Source: Ophiobolus disseminans (taxonomy: Eukaryota; Ascomycota; Dothideomycetes; Pleosporales; Phaeosphaeriaceae). From it: a stretch of 51,829 bases of DNA. Positions 11,792-23,115 of the stretch are shown here, one piece after another. Position 1 is the first letter of the stretch, and each line of letters opens with the position of its first letter. The notes under the pieces are model-generated. The model saw only the letters and a list, made by a program, of their open reading frames with translations, searched no databases and had not been told where the DNA came from. The stretch is taken from NCBI GenBank assembly GCA_010093685.1, contig MU006239.1, positions 128,939-180,767 of the forward strand. Reading direction: 5' to 3'. Made by a program: the position numbers and the translations under genes.

Positions 11792-12011
11792 AGTGTTGCG
11801 GTGTGAGAATGCAATATATTGAAGTGTATTGTTCTGTTGTTCTGTTGTTTTGTTCTGCCTGTGTCTATCCCAGAAGGGACCAGAGCACGGTCTGTTTACA
11901 TGACGTATCTATGATACAGCTGAGGTAAGAGGTACTTGATAAGACGAGGAAGCAGCACCAGACTACCGCCACGTGGCACACGTGATCCGCTACTCCTCAT
12001 AACCGTGACAC
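11792..12011 (+). repeat. Left terminal inverted repeat of long-TIR element
   Basis: About 220 bp, pairing as reverse complement with 13023-13235. There are mismatches and small gaps, but the order of blocks is conserved throughout. Confidence 0.75.
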
Positions 12012-13022
12012 GTAGACTTTGCACAACAGGCAGCGAAGGCGTCGACGTTTTAGGCAATCAGATGTACGGACTGGATCTCTTCGACAGCTGAACGCGGTGA
12101 TCATTTGCGCAATGGGAAGCTGAGGAAGACCGAGCCATGCGACTTCTCCCTCACCTTCAGTGCTCGCACCTCCCCTTCCCATAGCAGCAAAACAATGAAG
12201 ATTTGTTCCTGAATGTGTTTAAAAGAGTAGGGGCCTCGTGGGGCTTACTTCCTTCTGAAAGCAGCAAAATTAGGAGAATTTGCTCGAAACGATAGGTGGC
12301 CGGTCAAAGCCAGCTGCAACTTCTGCCTCGAAACTGGCGTTCGCTTAGCTCTTTCTAAAAGCAGAAAGAACAGGAAGATTGGTCCCTAAGTGTACGGGAA
12401 AGGGCTGTTCATGGCCATGGTGTCGCTGGTGTATCGTCGCGTTGATGTTAGTATTGAAGAAGATGAGTTGAGTTAACAAGTGATGGATTGATCTCGGCAA
12501 AGGAAGAAACTATATACTCAAACAATAGCCTATTGCGCCTAACTCACCTGAGGTAGCAGCTCCCCTGCTGCTTCTGATTGTCCGAGTGGCCCCTGCCACT
12601 CTAACAGTTACCATAGTGCATGCGATGAGTTTGAGTGTACCGGTACCTGATATTTCTCCGCCATAATCGACAGAGATTGAACGAGCTTGTTTTGCTTGTG
12701 GTGACATGCTCATGGTATTGCGACAAGGTGTTGAAGTTTGTCGCCAGAGAGACTCTATATGCTGCCACTACGCCAGCATTTTCGACCAATGAGAGAGCGA
12801 GGGGCGGCCAACTGCAGCCAATGGGAGGATGAGCCGCTCCGACGCCGTCTGTCTACTCTGCGGGCCTCGCGACATGGGACCTCCTTTTCGTCAACATCGG
12901 GCATACCTTTAATAAAACCAGTTTCTCCACGATAGCCATTATGCGCAAAAATCGAAGAGACGACGAGGAAGCAGATACAACCGCGAAAGGTGCGAACTAT
13001 ACGAGGCTCTGAAGGGCGAAAT

Positions 13023-13235
13023 ACTGTGACGGTCTATGAGGAACGTGTGTCACGTGTGCTGCGTGCGGTGGTCTGGCGCTGCTTCCTCCCTTATTGAGCA
13101 CCTCTTACCTCGAGAGTATCGTAGATACGTCATGTAACCAGACCCTGCTGCTAGCCCATTTTAGAGGGCAGCACAAGCAGCACAGAACAACAGAACGATA
13201 CACTTCAATTTATTGCATTCTCACACCGCAACACT
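13023..13235 (-). repeat. Right terminal inverted repeat of long-TIR element
   Basis: Reverse complement of 11792-12011. The stretch around 13023-13085 (CTGTGACGGT...GCTGCTTCC) recurs in similar form near 15288-15350 inside the hAT-like MITE. Confidence 0.75.
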
Positions 13236-13800
13236 CTACAACGCAAAAATTGAGTAACTCGAAAATTCCGCGTTACCAGCTCAATGATTCTGCTTAACAA
13301 GGTCCACTTATACATGGCCGCAACCATCCTTGCTTGTACCACCAGTTCTGAGCCCTAAAGGGGAAAATCGAGCAGCTCGATAATTCTATTCTGCACGCCG
13401 CCCTTGAGTGCGTCGCCCCTCTCGTTGCGTATCGTCGACACTGTGCTGTCGTAGCATCTTCATTACACTATTTTGGCAGGAGTGTATCGGTGATGATGCG
13501 GACTCTTCCCTTGTGGTGCCTCTTCTTCATCTGTGCTACTGTTTGCCCCATCCCATCCATTCCTCTTGCACCCCCAAAACGAGCTGTGTCTGACACTGCT
13601 CTCATTCATGAACCTTACCCTCGTTGATCAAAGCGGACTTTCGCTGCGCCCTCTGAAGAGTCGTTGCTTGCTTACCTACCTGCGCCTAAACAATCATGCA
13701 TCTACAACATCTCACACTGGCTCAAACCTGCCGATTCACATTGGTCTCCTGTCGCTAGGTCGCGCTCCGCTCCTGTCATGCCCAACACATTTGCTGTTCC
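13236..13800. other. Spacer with two diverged repeat units
   Basis: Positions about 13247-13273 and 13366-13396 carry units resembling AAAATCGAGCAGCTCGA, the same unit that is tandemly repeated around 37700-37900 on the opposite strand. No gene is supported up to 13800. Confidence 0.45.
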
Positions 13801-14201
13801 TTTAACACTACTGTTGTCCGTTCGCTCGATAACAACGGCGGGTAGGGCTGCCTTGACATCAACATCGAGCAGGACTACATTGTCAAGCAAAGCTCTAAGA
13901 AATTACGTCACGCCCTGTCATGCGTCAAGTCCGCGCAGCTCGACGGTCACTACCTCCGGCTGCAGCACTATCTCTACATGATTGAAAACTAGTGGAAGTA
14001 AAGTACGGCAAGGCGGAGGTTGAGGTGGAGCTATACTTCAAGGACAATATCCTCCTCAAGGAGATACTTCTGGCTGGACACTACAATTCGCGTTTTAAGA
14101 GCCACACTATTCCGCAGAACCACGCATCGGATCATGAGACTCCGCTTGCAATATTGGTGGCGTTCCGTGCCAGGAAGAGAATAAAGTTCAAAGATTGGTG
14201 A
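13801..14201 (+). pseudogene. Frame-broken coding relic, unknown family
   Basis: Two adjoining protein-like stretches read in different frames. The first, about 13801-13990, has one internal TAG and ends in sense near HYLYMIEN. The second, from about 13992 to the TGA ending at 14201, reads VEVKYGKAEVEVELYF onward and is acidic/basic and regular. Joining them needs one frameshift at about 13990. No domain is recognised. Upstream, a Pro/Ser-containing frame (13560-13800) may belong to the same decayed gene. Confidence 0.35.
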
Positions 14202-14619
14202 TGAATTAAGTGACTACTTAGTTCTATCCATTGTTGCGTTGATTTGGTTGCGTTGAAGTCGTGTTGCTTCTGTCATATTCGATGCCATTTCCAGTAGAAG
14301 CATAGAGAAGAGTGAAGAGTGAGTTCTCGGCTCTCTCGATATCACTATACCCGTGGAAATCGATCTTATCAAATCCCTATATGCCTTAGAGTTTGAGCAA
14401 CGGAATATGGAGTGCCGCGGGTCAAATCCCTACTCCTGTGCCGTTGTCAATGCTGCAGAGTACCTCAGACGCATGACTCCACGTGTCCGGTAAGAGATGA
14501 TGCATGACGTAGAGTAGGTTGTGGTCCTCTTGAGACAGAGTGCAGCTAGGTTTGTCACCAGCAAGCGCCAGTCCTGTTGGGGCTGATGACTGTCGTATCT
14601 TGGCCAGGCTACATGCCAG
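14202..14619. other. Intergenic spacer
   Basis: Nothing recognised. Confidence 0.45.
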
Positions 14620-14934
14620 TTAGCTTGGTCTTTGAACTCTTCTATTATTAATATACCATTCTACTACTGTGGCATACCGAGCATCAAGATGCGAAAACCA
14701 AAGTCCCCGCTCGTCTTTCATCGCTGTAGTACACCAGTTTACGGGAGCTACAACTACTCCCGCTATAAACAACTTATCCCGTTCTACTAGGGACAGCAGG
14801 AAAGTTGGCATTGTCTCTAGTGTATCAATAGGGCACGGAGGAAATACTACAAGAGCACAGAGTAGATGTGGGTGCTCTGTAATAGATCCTGCGGTGTATA
14901 CAAGAGTAGGTCCTTCGACGTTGTTGACTAGCAT
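14620..14934 (-). CDS. Hypothetical protein fragment cut off near a MITE
   Basis: A 104-codon frame with good protein character (VEGPTLVYTAGS near the start; later VVVAPVNWCTTAMKDERG). The sense continues upstream through a TAG (about 14950) to about 14990, where the hAT-like MITE at 14997 begins. It therefore looks like the 3' part of a gene whose 5' part was separated by the MITE insertion. I do not recognise the family. The TAG lies where Gln or Trp would fit and may be a RIP-type change. Confidence 0.4.
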   Translation of the reverse strand: MLVNNVEGPTLVYTAGSITEHPHLLCALVVFPPCPIDTLETMPTFLLSLVERDKLFIAGVVVAPVNWCTTAMKDERGLWFSHLDARYATVVEWYINNRRVQRPS

Positions 14935-14996
14935 ACCATTCTCTAGAGCAAACTTCTAGCACTCCGCAAGCAACCTCACTAAGGAAGCAAAAAATG

Positions 14997-15503
14997 CATA
15001 CTTGCCAACAATCAAGCCGATTGCAAGCCTTCAAGGCAAGCCGAGGGGTCGCTTGACCTTCATGCAATCCAAGCCTACAGCACCTATTTTGGCCTGCAAA
15101 TCAATCTAGAGATCGAAGATTGATTGGTGAGATTGATAAGGCTTGAGGCCTATCGATAAGAATAGCCCTGGGGAGATAGGGCGCAAAATATAGGGATAAG
15201 GCGGCTGATTTTGCTGTAGGAGCAACCTCACGATACTTCTTTGGTGTTGCAGCTCACCTATATGAACGAATTTTCCGCCCGCTATATCTGTGACGGTTTA
15301 TGAGAAGAAGATCACGTGTACTAAGTAGTAGTTCTCTAGTGCTGCTTCCCACTGTGAGTAGAGCGCTGCAAGAAACCTCACTTTTGCTAGGCTTGAGCTC
15401 TATAACAATCAATCTTCAGTTCAATCTACCTATCCGCCACTTGATAGGTCTGCAATCCAAGCTTTTGCTCACAGATTGATTGGCTTGATTGTTGGCAAGT
15501 ATG
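14997..15503. mobile_element. hAT-like MITE, 507 bp, perfect 8-bp target duplication
   Basis: Starts CATACTTGCCAACAATCAAG and ends with the reverse complement, giving perfect inverted termini of about 22 bp. Both sides are flanked by AAAAAATG (14989-14996 and 15504-15511), an 8-bp duplication typical of hAT transposons. There is no coding frame. The interior contains the CTGTGACGGTTTATGAG...GCTGCTTCC stretch that is also in the right terminus of the element at 11792-13235. Confidence 0.85.
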
Positions 15504-15632
15504 AAAAAATGGCTGTGGAACCGTGATAGTATAACCCAAGGAGGTAGGGTTGAGGCTAGTCGGTTAATCCAACGATAGGTAGATATGCAGGCTAGCTATC
15601 TAGCTTACTTTTTGATGTCCATTCTCTTGGTA

Positions 15633-17073
15633 AACCGGGAAAGCCGGAAATAGAGCCCGTGCGCGCGCGTCATCCCATGTAGCCCACTATAACACAATGA
15701 ATTGAGTGCACTGCAGCAAGCTGCTTGCCTACTGTTTTGAGCCTATCTTGATGCTCGTCCTTCCTTTTTATCATGCCTAAAAAGATCAAGGTTTCCACTC
15801 CACCGTGCGAGCTGCGGCCAACCGAATCTGAAGCCCCGGCCCAGCTAGAAACGCCGCAACGCAGCGCCATATTTGCAGTGTATTACTACTGCCAGGAGCA
15901 GGGCTTGCCATGCAACTTAGGAGCTATTTCCTCAGTGTTTGACATCCTAAAGTCTACATCCAGTGATGTCTTTGCATCTGGAAGATGCCGCCGGCTTTAG
16001 AATTCAGATGAGGATGATCCCCGCGGCGATCTGCAACTATTATCCAACCAGGATGCTGAGGCTATTGCCCAGTACATAAGAGAAGCTTCCTTTGATGAGA
16101 AGAGTGATCCTTGGCGGGATCTGGCTGAAAGAGCTGGCGTTGTGAAGGAATACAGGCATGAGTGTGGAGCAGAGAATATGCAGTTTCATTCTACGGTGAT
16201 ACAACGCAGAGTCACACAACAGACTGGAATGAGAACACACAAGGCAGTAGTGAAGGAAAAGCATACAAAGGAGCAGGTAGAAGCACGCAAGCTGTACTGT
16301 GATATACAGTTAGCGTTGAGGCCACTTCCAATTCACTGGAGGTGTGTGCTCTGGTGTGATGAATTGCACTAGATGACTAGTCCTAAGTATCAACGTGACA
16401 TTAAGAGGGATACTAGAGACCTAGCCAAGTACGCCAAAGAGAATATCCAGTACGACAAAGACCACAAGCCAGACCCAGATAAGCAGAAGCACTTCCACAT
16501 CTATGCTGTTCTTGGGTACAACTTTGCCTTTGCCATCCCATACAACGCTGGCAATTTAAATGGCAAGATGAACACCAACACATATATCAACGTTATCCTC
16601 CCCGCTATCCTCTCATATATACCTCACAAGGGAGGCGACTACATTCTGTGGCAAGACCGTGACTCTGCTCACATTTCTAAGTGGACCTTGAACTGGATGG
16701 ATACTCATGGCATGCCATACATCCTGAGCAGTCCTAAGTCGCCAGATATGAGCATTATAGAAACCTGGGTATCACCACTGCGCAGGAAGTTTTTCTCAAA
16801 AAAGTGCACAACAGAAGAGCAGGGTGTGAAGCAATTCTACACTGTATTTAAGGAGCTCAAGCCAGAGCGCATTAACGGGACTATTGATGCTTATCCCAAC
16901 AGGCTGATAAAGATCAGAGACTATTATCAAGGTCTGGCATCAAAGTACTGAAGAAATTGAGTTATTTTGATACCTCTATCCATGCAAAATGTGGTGATTT
17001 GGCTGCTGTTTTGCTGTTATTTTGCATCGTGATGGGAAGTGGGGCACGGGCTCTATTTCCGGCTTTCCCGGTT
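15633..17073 (+). mobile_element. Tc1/mariner-type DNA transposon, second family (1441 bp)
   Basis: Terminal inverted repeats begin AACCGGGAAAGCCGGAAATA and extend through AGAGCCCGTG; the right end is the reverse complement ending at 17073. TA flanks both ends (15631-15632 and 17074-17075), inside GG...CC, which suggests insertion into a GGTACC target. The transposase frame lies inside with two stops. The termini are unrelated to those of the elements at 4145 and 38499. Confidence 0.88.
15773..16951 (+). pseudogene. DD34E transposase, inactivated by two TAG stops
   Basis: One frame of 393 codons from MPKKIKV to LASKY. The catalytic residues are visible: D196 in LWCDELH, D295 in LWQDRDSAH and E330 in PDMSIIETW, with 34 residues between the last two. 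The DEDDP-containing acidic stretch and KEYRHECG region precede the catalytic domain. Stops are TAG at 15998-16000 and 16370-16372, both explained by single C-to-T or G-to-A changes (CAG or TGG to TAG). The rest of the frame is open, so inactivation is probably by RIP after a recent insertion. The encoded protein would excise and insert the surrounding element at TA sites. Confidence 0.85.
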
Positions 17074-19216
17074 TACCGAGAGCCATTGTTGAAGGGCGTT
17101 GGGCTCATACGGCCACTATAATCATAGGCAAGTAAGTGGATCCATTCAACGAAGCGACTCGACAAGAATAGTGACGCGCAAAGCTCGGTCGCTGAACTTC
17201 AGATGTAGTTTAAAGCGGTGTGTCCTTGGGGTGGCAATAGTTTAGATCAAAGAATGATGGAACTATGAATAGGCTCTTCAGACTTTTTAGGCCAAGCAAC
17301 TCGACAACATGGCATGACCGAACTTCAAGGCGACGGACAGGTGGTTGAAGAACAATGAGGAAACCGAATGCACGCATTCGACGTATCTTCCGCCCTCAAA
17401 CACACTCAATGAGAGTTCGGTTTGTTCGGCCATCGGTGCGAAGCTGCAGGTCCGGTCGAAACTCGCTTCGAGTGGTGCAGCAGTCACCAAAGCCGACACA
17501 CAGCAAAAACGCATTTCAATGCGAGCATGCCGGTCGATTATCCGAGGACCTCGAGAGCAGAACGCTCACGGCTCAACAAGAAACGCCTTAAGCTACGCAT
17601 CGATCACGTTGTGCGAGATGAGTTATCAAGTTATCAATCGCGGGTCTCTCACTTCACCAGTGACTTAGCTTGTGAGATCAGATCGGGCTGGATTTGACCC
17701 AGCAGCAGCAGCAGCAGCACACAATTTCGCGAATATCTTCCGACCTTCTTGATACCAACAAGTACGTCCAATACCCCTTGATCACACCAAGGTCGTGTAT
17801 GGAGCTAACATCCATCTACAAAAGCCATGCCACACGTGTCAACAACTTCTTCGCAGATCTTCGTCCAATGTACCATGCTCAAAGATTATCGCTGGTTTGC
17901 GATTCGAACTTGGATGCGTACCTAGGTATGTCGCAAACTTCACGAAGAAAGACCTAATCTGCCGCGTTGGTACGGGAATGGCTCAAAAGCCTCACCGGTG
18001 GTGTAGCGACGGAGGTCTCGCTACTAACGCCAGTATTCCGAATGATCATTCTAGATAACCACCCAGCTACTTTGAGATTGGGGGCGGCAATAGTAATCAG
18101 GAAGCACGTCGAAAAGCAAGTTTTCTAAGCGCAGGCCGCAGACCTCAATCATCCCTTTCCTCATGATCGCACGCTAGTTCTTCTCTCATGTGCTTTCGAG
18201 ACGGCTTCTTCTCGTCATAAGCTCGCGACATCAGAATTGCGCAAAATCTCCAGCGATCGCGCATGATGCCCAGAATCTGCAATGCTAAGAATTAGCTCAG
18301 CCTACGCACTCCAACTTTCTCAGCCGGAGAAGAGTTCGTTTGATCAGAACGGATAAAGTTCGCAATCACGCTATCGAAGGAGAAACTGCGTTCGCAACGA
18401 CCGAGACCAGCACTTCGCTGTGAGGTGAGCAATGCGCAGCTGTTGCTACGCGGTTCGCAGATCTACCAGCACCAATTATTTTCCAATCTTGAGAGGAGCG
18501 TTCCCTACTTGCAACAGCTATACTTTGAATCACTCGCATGGCGCCTCACCTTCTGCATCGTCATCGCGTAATCTAGACTGTACCTAGGCTACCGCTATGA
18601 TATGGAATTGCGCCAGCAGCAGCATCCGGCCCCTAGATGGGAGGGACTTACTCCACATCATTTCGAAGACGAGGGAGGGGGTGAAGCGCCGCGATATGAC
18701 GCCAACGCACCATGGTCATCGCATGGGAAGCTTCTCCGTGTTCTACTCACGTTTTTGAACACCAGATCTTCCCCCCGATGCTCACCTGAATTCAATTGGT
18801 GGTATTCTACAACCCACTTGTAAAGGGACCGGACTGCCTTCACTCAGTTCATTACGCATCACTGGCGACATGCCAGCGGGATTCTCCAAGGTCACCAGTT
18901 TGTCGATTATATCGGCAGGCGAAACATCAAACATGACTGGTTAGTTCAACCAGAACCCTAGGCTTCACCGTTCCGGCTACCGCCCGTCCGCACCGAATGT
19001 GGCCGCATCAACCTCTTTACCAAATTCCTCCGCTCGTTAGGTCCCCTCCTCGAGTCACCAGCAAGGCCCCGAAGCATATTCGTAAGGGAAGGGGAAAGTA
19101 GCATGGTATCGGCGGTTGGAAGGCTGGTTAATGCAGCAGCTAAAAGAAGACGGGTCACTGCGGGCAGAAAGCGGTGGGCAAGACGACAGTAGGGCCCAAG
19201 TGGTGACGCTGACGCT
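17074..19216. other. 2.1-kb gap without a supported gene
   Basis: Several ORFs of 60-107 codons overlap on both strands at 17287-18058 and 18602-18843 without recognisable domains. A short CAG trinucleotide run is at 17701-17716. No repeat ends or splice-joined frames were found. Confidence 0.45.
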
Positions 19217-19850
19217 GTGATTCAGTGGCTGAAGAAAGAGCAATATTGGAGCCACCGCAACTTGTATCAGCCTTTATTCAACACTACTATCTTGCCACTT
19301 AGCCAGAAACACGCTAGACCTGTCGCCACGATTCGAGCCCACATGAAAATATTTACGACTCGTCAAGTCACTAAAAAGAAAGCTCTATTGGCCCTCGTTC
19401 AGAAAGCTGCAAACGCACGGCAACAGAAGAAGTGTATGTAAGCACAAAAGCTCGAGGCGACCAAACCACTCAGGGGATTTTACTTCCCGTGCTAGCACAT
19501 TTGGAGACGGTGATGAAAAGCCTATCATTTGAAGCCAGAAAGCATATCAATCATGAATATCACGGCTTCCACGATTTCTCAATGGTCGGTTTACTCTACA
19601 GGGTAAGAGGCGATTCGCCTCACATGCTCATCACGAACTCGATAGTATGATAGAGAAAAGCAAAGGCGAGCGACCCAGCGCCAATCGGGCCAACCATTAA
19701 GTGCGTCTCCTTTGCAGTACTTCGCGACAGAATTGGCATTAGCTACTATCAGTTGGAGCGCGCAAAACAGGAGACACTTCGCTAAGACAGATTCGAGGCA
19801 GAATCTGCGACGATGGCGAAACAGCTCGATAACACCTAGACATCCTATTG
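19217..19850 (+). pseudogene. Possible decayed gene, sense changes frame several times
   Basis: Protein-like stretches follow one another on the plus strand in different frames: MIQWLKKEQYWSHRNLYQPL... (19217-19441), LAHLETVMKSLSFEARKHIN... (about 19490-19610), HHELDSMIEKSKGERP (about 19624-19700), and VLRDRIGISYYQLERAKQET (about 19719-19850). No intron with good signals links them. I read this as a decayed gene or an old transposon fragment. The family is unknown and the call is weak. Confidence 0.25.
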
Positions 19851-19954
19851 TCTCATTTAAGCTGGCACACGCTGCTATGCATCTCCAGCAGTGAGACCCA
19901 CTTTCAGTCAGAAAACCGCCTGTTGGGAGTCGAATAGTCGAACCACTGTACGTA

Positions 19955-20144
19955 TGTCGTGGTGTGAGAACAGCGCATATGCAGGAAGAATTGAAGGATT
20001 GAACTAAGGTTGTATTGAGCGATGCTACAAACAGTAGATATACATGATGGGCTGTAAACAGCGCTAGTGCAGGAAAGGGAGCACCGTCTCACCAGAGGTG
20101 AGGTGCCACTGCACGTGAGGCAGGAGATGCCCTCAACCGTGACA
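19955..20144 (+). mobile_element. MITE, 190 bp, copy 2
   Basis: Flanked by the 5-bp direct repeat ACGTA (19950-19954 and 20145-20149). The termini TGTCGTGGTGTGAG and the reverse complement of CTCAACCGTGACA match imperfectly. It aligns along its length with the reverse complement of 6751-6945. There is no coding capacity. Confidence 0.78.
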
Positions 20145-20376
20145 ACGTACATGGCGATAACGTTATCTATTGGTCTGTGCGCAAGCCTGCAGTTTCTTCA
20201 CAAATTGCAGCCTTACTCCTTCAATCAACCAAGAATCACAAACCATCTACACTTGCAACAACTGCAACTTGATTCAACCTTACCTTTGCCGTTTCGACAC
20301 CGCCATCTACGGCGAATTCAGCGAACTCCAAAAATAGTAATGGGATCGATGTCTGAGGGCATCAGACCCCTGTACA

Positions 20377-20690
20377 GTGCGCAATAATGGCTATTATATC
20401 CTTGATTCCAAGAATCAATGTACTATGGCGCACCGAACCGCCCGATCACGAATTCTCCTCCTTCGATCTATTAAGAATGGAACCAGAGCGGACACTTTCA
20501 AGGATGAGAGCATTCCGGAAGAAGGTAAGCAAGCTTTTCGTAAACTGCGCGGTCGTCCACCATCGATCTAGCATAGCTTTACTCGAATACAAGCAGCTTT
20601 CTACCTGCATCGCCAGAGAAAGCATTGCAAACATATCCGCCGCGATGCTGTGAACATGGCTTATGAAAGAGGACGAGATTCGATGTTTTG
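20377..20690 (+). pseudogene. Coding-like relic with one stop
   Basis: The frame beginning GYYILDSKNQCTMAHRT is open to a TAG at 20569-20571. It then continues sensibly (RIQAAFYLHRQRKHCKHIRR) to a stop near 20697. It is basic and has no known domain. A competing frame (20387-20653) exists, so the call is weak. Confidence 0.25.
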
Positions 20691-20697
20691 CACGCCT

Positions 20698-21562
20698 TGA
20701 ACATGTCGTGGGTTTATAAGCACTACACTGCACGTTACGTTCTATCTGATCACGTGCCATTCCACTACCAAATGGGGAGAGTGTAAAGGGCTGAAGCCTT
20801 GATTGATAGTACTTGGCCTGTTGCCTTTGTTGTGGCTATGATAGGTTGAGAGCCTGGTTGCTGTGGGATCCCTCGGTGGAATTCTCGGAGCTTCGTCAGC
20901 GCTATAGGAACCTCTAGAAGCTTCTCAAAGACAGCACCACAAGACACATATAAACTCAACACGAGCGCAGGGTAGCTTCTCCATCGAATTCATCACTGTT
21001 TACCTTGCACTTATGGTTAACCCATCGCACCCTTACAGAGAGCAAGATATCGTTACAGCTATGACATGTAAAGATACAAGAATTACGCAATTTTGTATTT
21101 ATTACAAGAATGTAGTTGGAATATTCAGGGTTGTGCATGGCTGCTGCAACTATGGGGACAATGGGAATGCGGCATAATTGTTGTTAGGATCTAAGTTCAC
21201 GCTGATCTCACGTACCGCCAAAGTGAGAGGGCATAGCTTTCGTGCACCAACCATAATGAGGATGATGTCGAGCGTTTGACGTTGCTTGAGAATAGGCCCC
21301 GAAGCGGCTGGAGATACCACTCTCCATCGAATTGTTGCAGACACCCGCGTTTGCTGACGCCTATCGCTCAATGTCGAAAAGCACGAGTGACTACCCAGGA
21401 CCTCAATCGAGCTCAGCATGCTAAACGTGATGGCATCGTTCCGGGAGATTTTCACTCATTGCAGCGGCTGGATGTACAACAAAACATACTCGGAGTCATC
21501 AACGTAATCGACGATATACATACGAAACCACAAACATTATCAATTACTAAGTCCTATCATAT
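20698..21562. other. Intergenic spacer
   Basis: No gene recognised. The plus-strand ORF 21276-21818 is antisense to the LysM gene at its 3' end and is not called. Confidence 0.5.
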
Positions 21563-23115
21563 CTACGCTCCCACACAAACATTATACCCAAGCCAGAGCG
21601 TCTTACAATCTCCGCCATTATTGATCGCAGAATTCCACTTATCGAAGTTCGCCCTCGAAATGCCATACAACTTGATAATCATCTCGCAGTTCTCTTTGTC
21701 CGCGACCTTGTGCCACTTCTTGCAGCCGCAGATGGGCGAGGGCTGGGGATTTGCCGGCGCGTTGGGATTGCAGCTCGAGGGATCATCTGCCATCGACGAG
21801 TTAGCTTCTGCTTCTTGATGTGTTTCTGTGCGCGGTTTGATCACTTACCAACGCAGTAGTACGCCCCATTCACAAACTTCAAGATACACGGCATCGTAAA
21901 CGTACTCGTTGCCGGCCGTGTGCTCGTCGCAAACGTCGAACTCAGACGCGTCGTTGTCACTGGATTCGTGCCAGGTACGCCGATGCAGAACCACGTATCG
22001 AGCCACAAGCCCTTGCAGTCGGAGCCGACGGAGGGATTCCAGCCCAGCAACTGCGTGCGCGAGAAAGTGCCGTATTTCTTGACGAGCGTATCGCATGTGT
22101 CGTCCTTGACGACGAAGTGGTACTTGTTGCATGTCTCGATCATGCCCTCGCGCACGGGGCTGGGGCGCATGTTGCCGGTAGGTGTAGAAGTGGCCGTGGG
22201 TGCGTTTGAGGTCGCTGACGGACGGGCCGTGGATGTACCTGGTACGCCGACGCAGTAGTATGTTTGAGCCCAAATGCCGCCGCAAGTCGGACCAACAGCA
22301 GGGTTCCACCGGACGAAGTCATCATACGTGAAGGTACCATACTTCGCGACGATGAGATCGCATCGATCGTTTGCGACGGCGAAGTAGAAGTCGGTGCAGG
22401 TATCGATGAGACCGGATTGGGTGGGGCTGGGCTTCTGGACTCCAGTTGGCGTGGGTGTGGCGGATGGCTTGACTGTTGCTGTTCCTGGCACACCGACGCA
22501 GTAGTAAGTCTGAGCCCAGATCCCACCACAAGTTGGTCCGACAGCGGGGTTCCATTCCACAAAATCGTCGTATGTGAAGGTGCCGTATTTGACAACGATG
22601 AGTTCACATCGGTCGTTGGCCTCAGTGAAGTAGAAGTCAGTGCAGGATTCGATCAGACCGGATTGCGTGGGGCTGGGCTTCTTGATGCCGGTAGGTGTTG
22701 GCTTAATAGTCGTGGTTGGGACAGTGCTACTGAACTTCTTGCTCGTGGGTCGTGGAAGGCCGTTGTTGACTTCAACACAGTACGAGTTGCCGACTTTGAT
22801 GCCACTGCAATCGTCTTTGACACTTGGGTTCTTCTGAGATCAGTCATGAAATCACAGATTCGATCCGATGAGGTTACTCACGTAGTCCAAGAACTGCTCA
22901 TGTGTCATGCCCCACCCATCCTCGAAAAACTTGCAGTCCATAGAACTGTCAAGCACGGTATCCCAGAACGTACAGTCCGGTGCGCTGTCGTGCGCAGTTG
23001 GACCATCCTGGCGCTTGCTGATCCGCGACCAGTGATCGCTGACATGTTCAGCACACAACACTATATTGGCGGCGCCAAACGTGGTCAAAAGAGTGACGAG
23101 CATACGATGATGCAT
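21563..23115 (-). CDS. Secreted LysM protein with five LysM modules (480 aa)
   Basis: Exons are 23115-22882, 22833-21849 and 21786-21563; introns of 48 and 62 bp have donors GTGAGT and GTAAGT and CAG acceptors. Phases agree and the exons give 481 codons including stop. An alternative start at 23103 puts the signal peptide first (MLVTLLTTFGAANIVLCAEH). Five LysM modules follow at about residues 43-100, 142-195, 224-277, 313-366 and 425-479. Each has paired Cys residues and a WNP or WN motif, and most are separated by Pro/Ser/Thr linkers. Modules 2 and 3 are nearly identical (TFTYDDFV.WNPAVGPTCGG). LysM modules bind N-acetylglucosamine chains, so the product should bind chitin outside the cell, as in fungal LysM effectors or self-protection proteins. 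It lies 1.5 kb from the chitinase gene on the same strand, with one opposite gene between. Confidence 0.93.
22260..22660 (-). repeat. Direct repeat of a LysM-plus-linker unit
   Basis: Nucleotides around 22260-22420 and 22499-22660 are nearly the same and encode LysM modules 3 and 2 with their linkers. The period is about 240 bp. This indicates recent internal duplication or gene conversion within the LysM gene. Confidence 0.8.

Larger units (their letters stand above)
11792..13235. mobile_element. Element with ~220-bp terminal inverted repeats, non-autonomous
   Basis: The outer ends match in inverted orientation starting AGTGTTGCGGTGTGAGAATG (left) against its reverse complement (right). The similarity continues inward through a GTTCTGTTGTTCTG tract, ACATGACGTATCTA, GAGGTAAGAGGT and AGGAAGCAGC, to about 12011 and 13023. 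The ~1-kb interior has no transposase frame. It has three diverged copies of a GCAGCAAAA...GAAGATTTG-like motif near 12185, 12258 and 12358. A clean target duplication is not visible; TA occurs next to both ends. This is a large MITE or fold-back element, superfamily undetermined. Confidence 0.75.

Noticed and set aside
21276..21818. 180-codon plus-strand ORF
   Set aside because: Antisense to the 3' exon of the five-module LysM gene, which has strong domain evidence.
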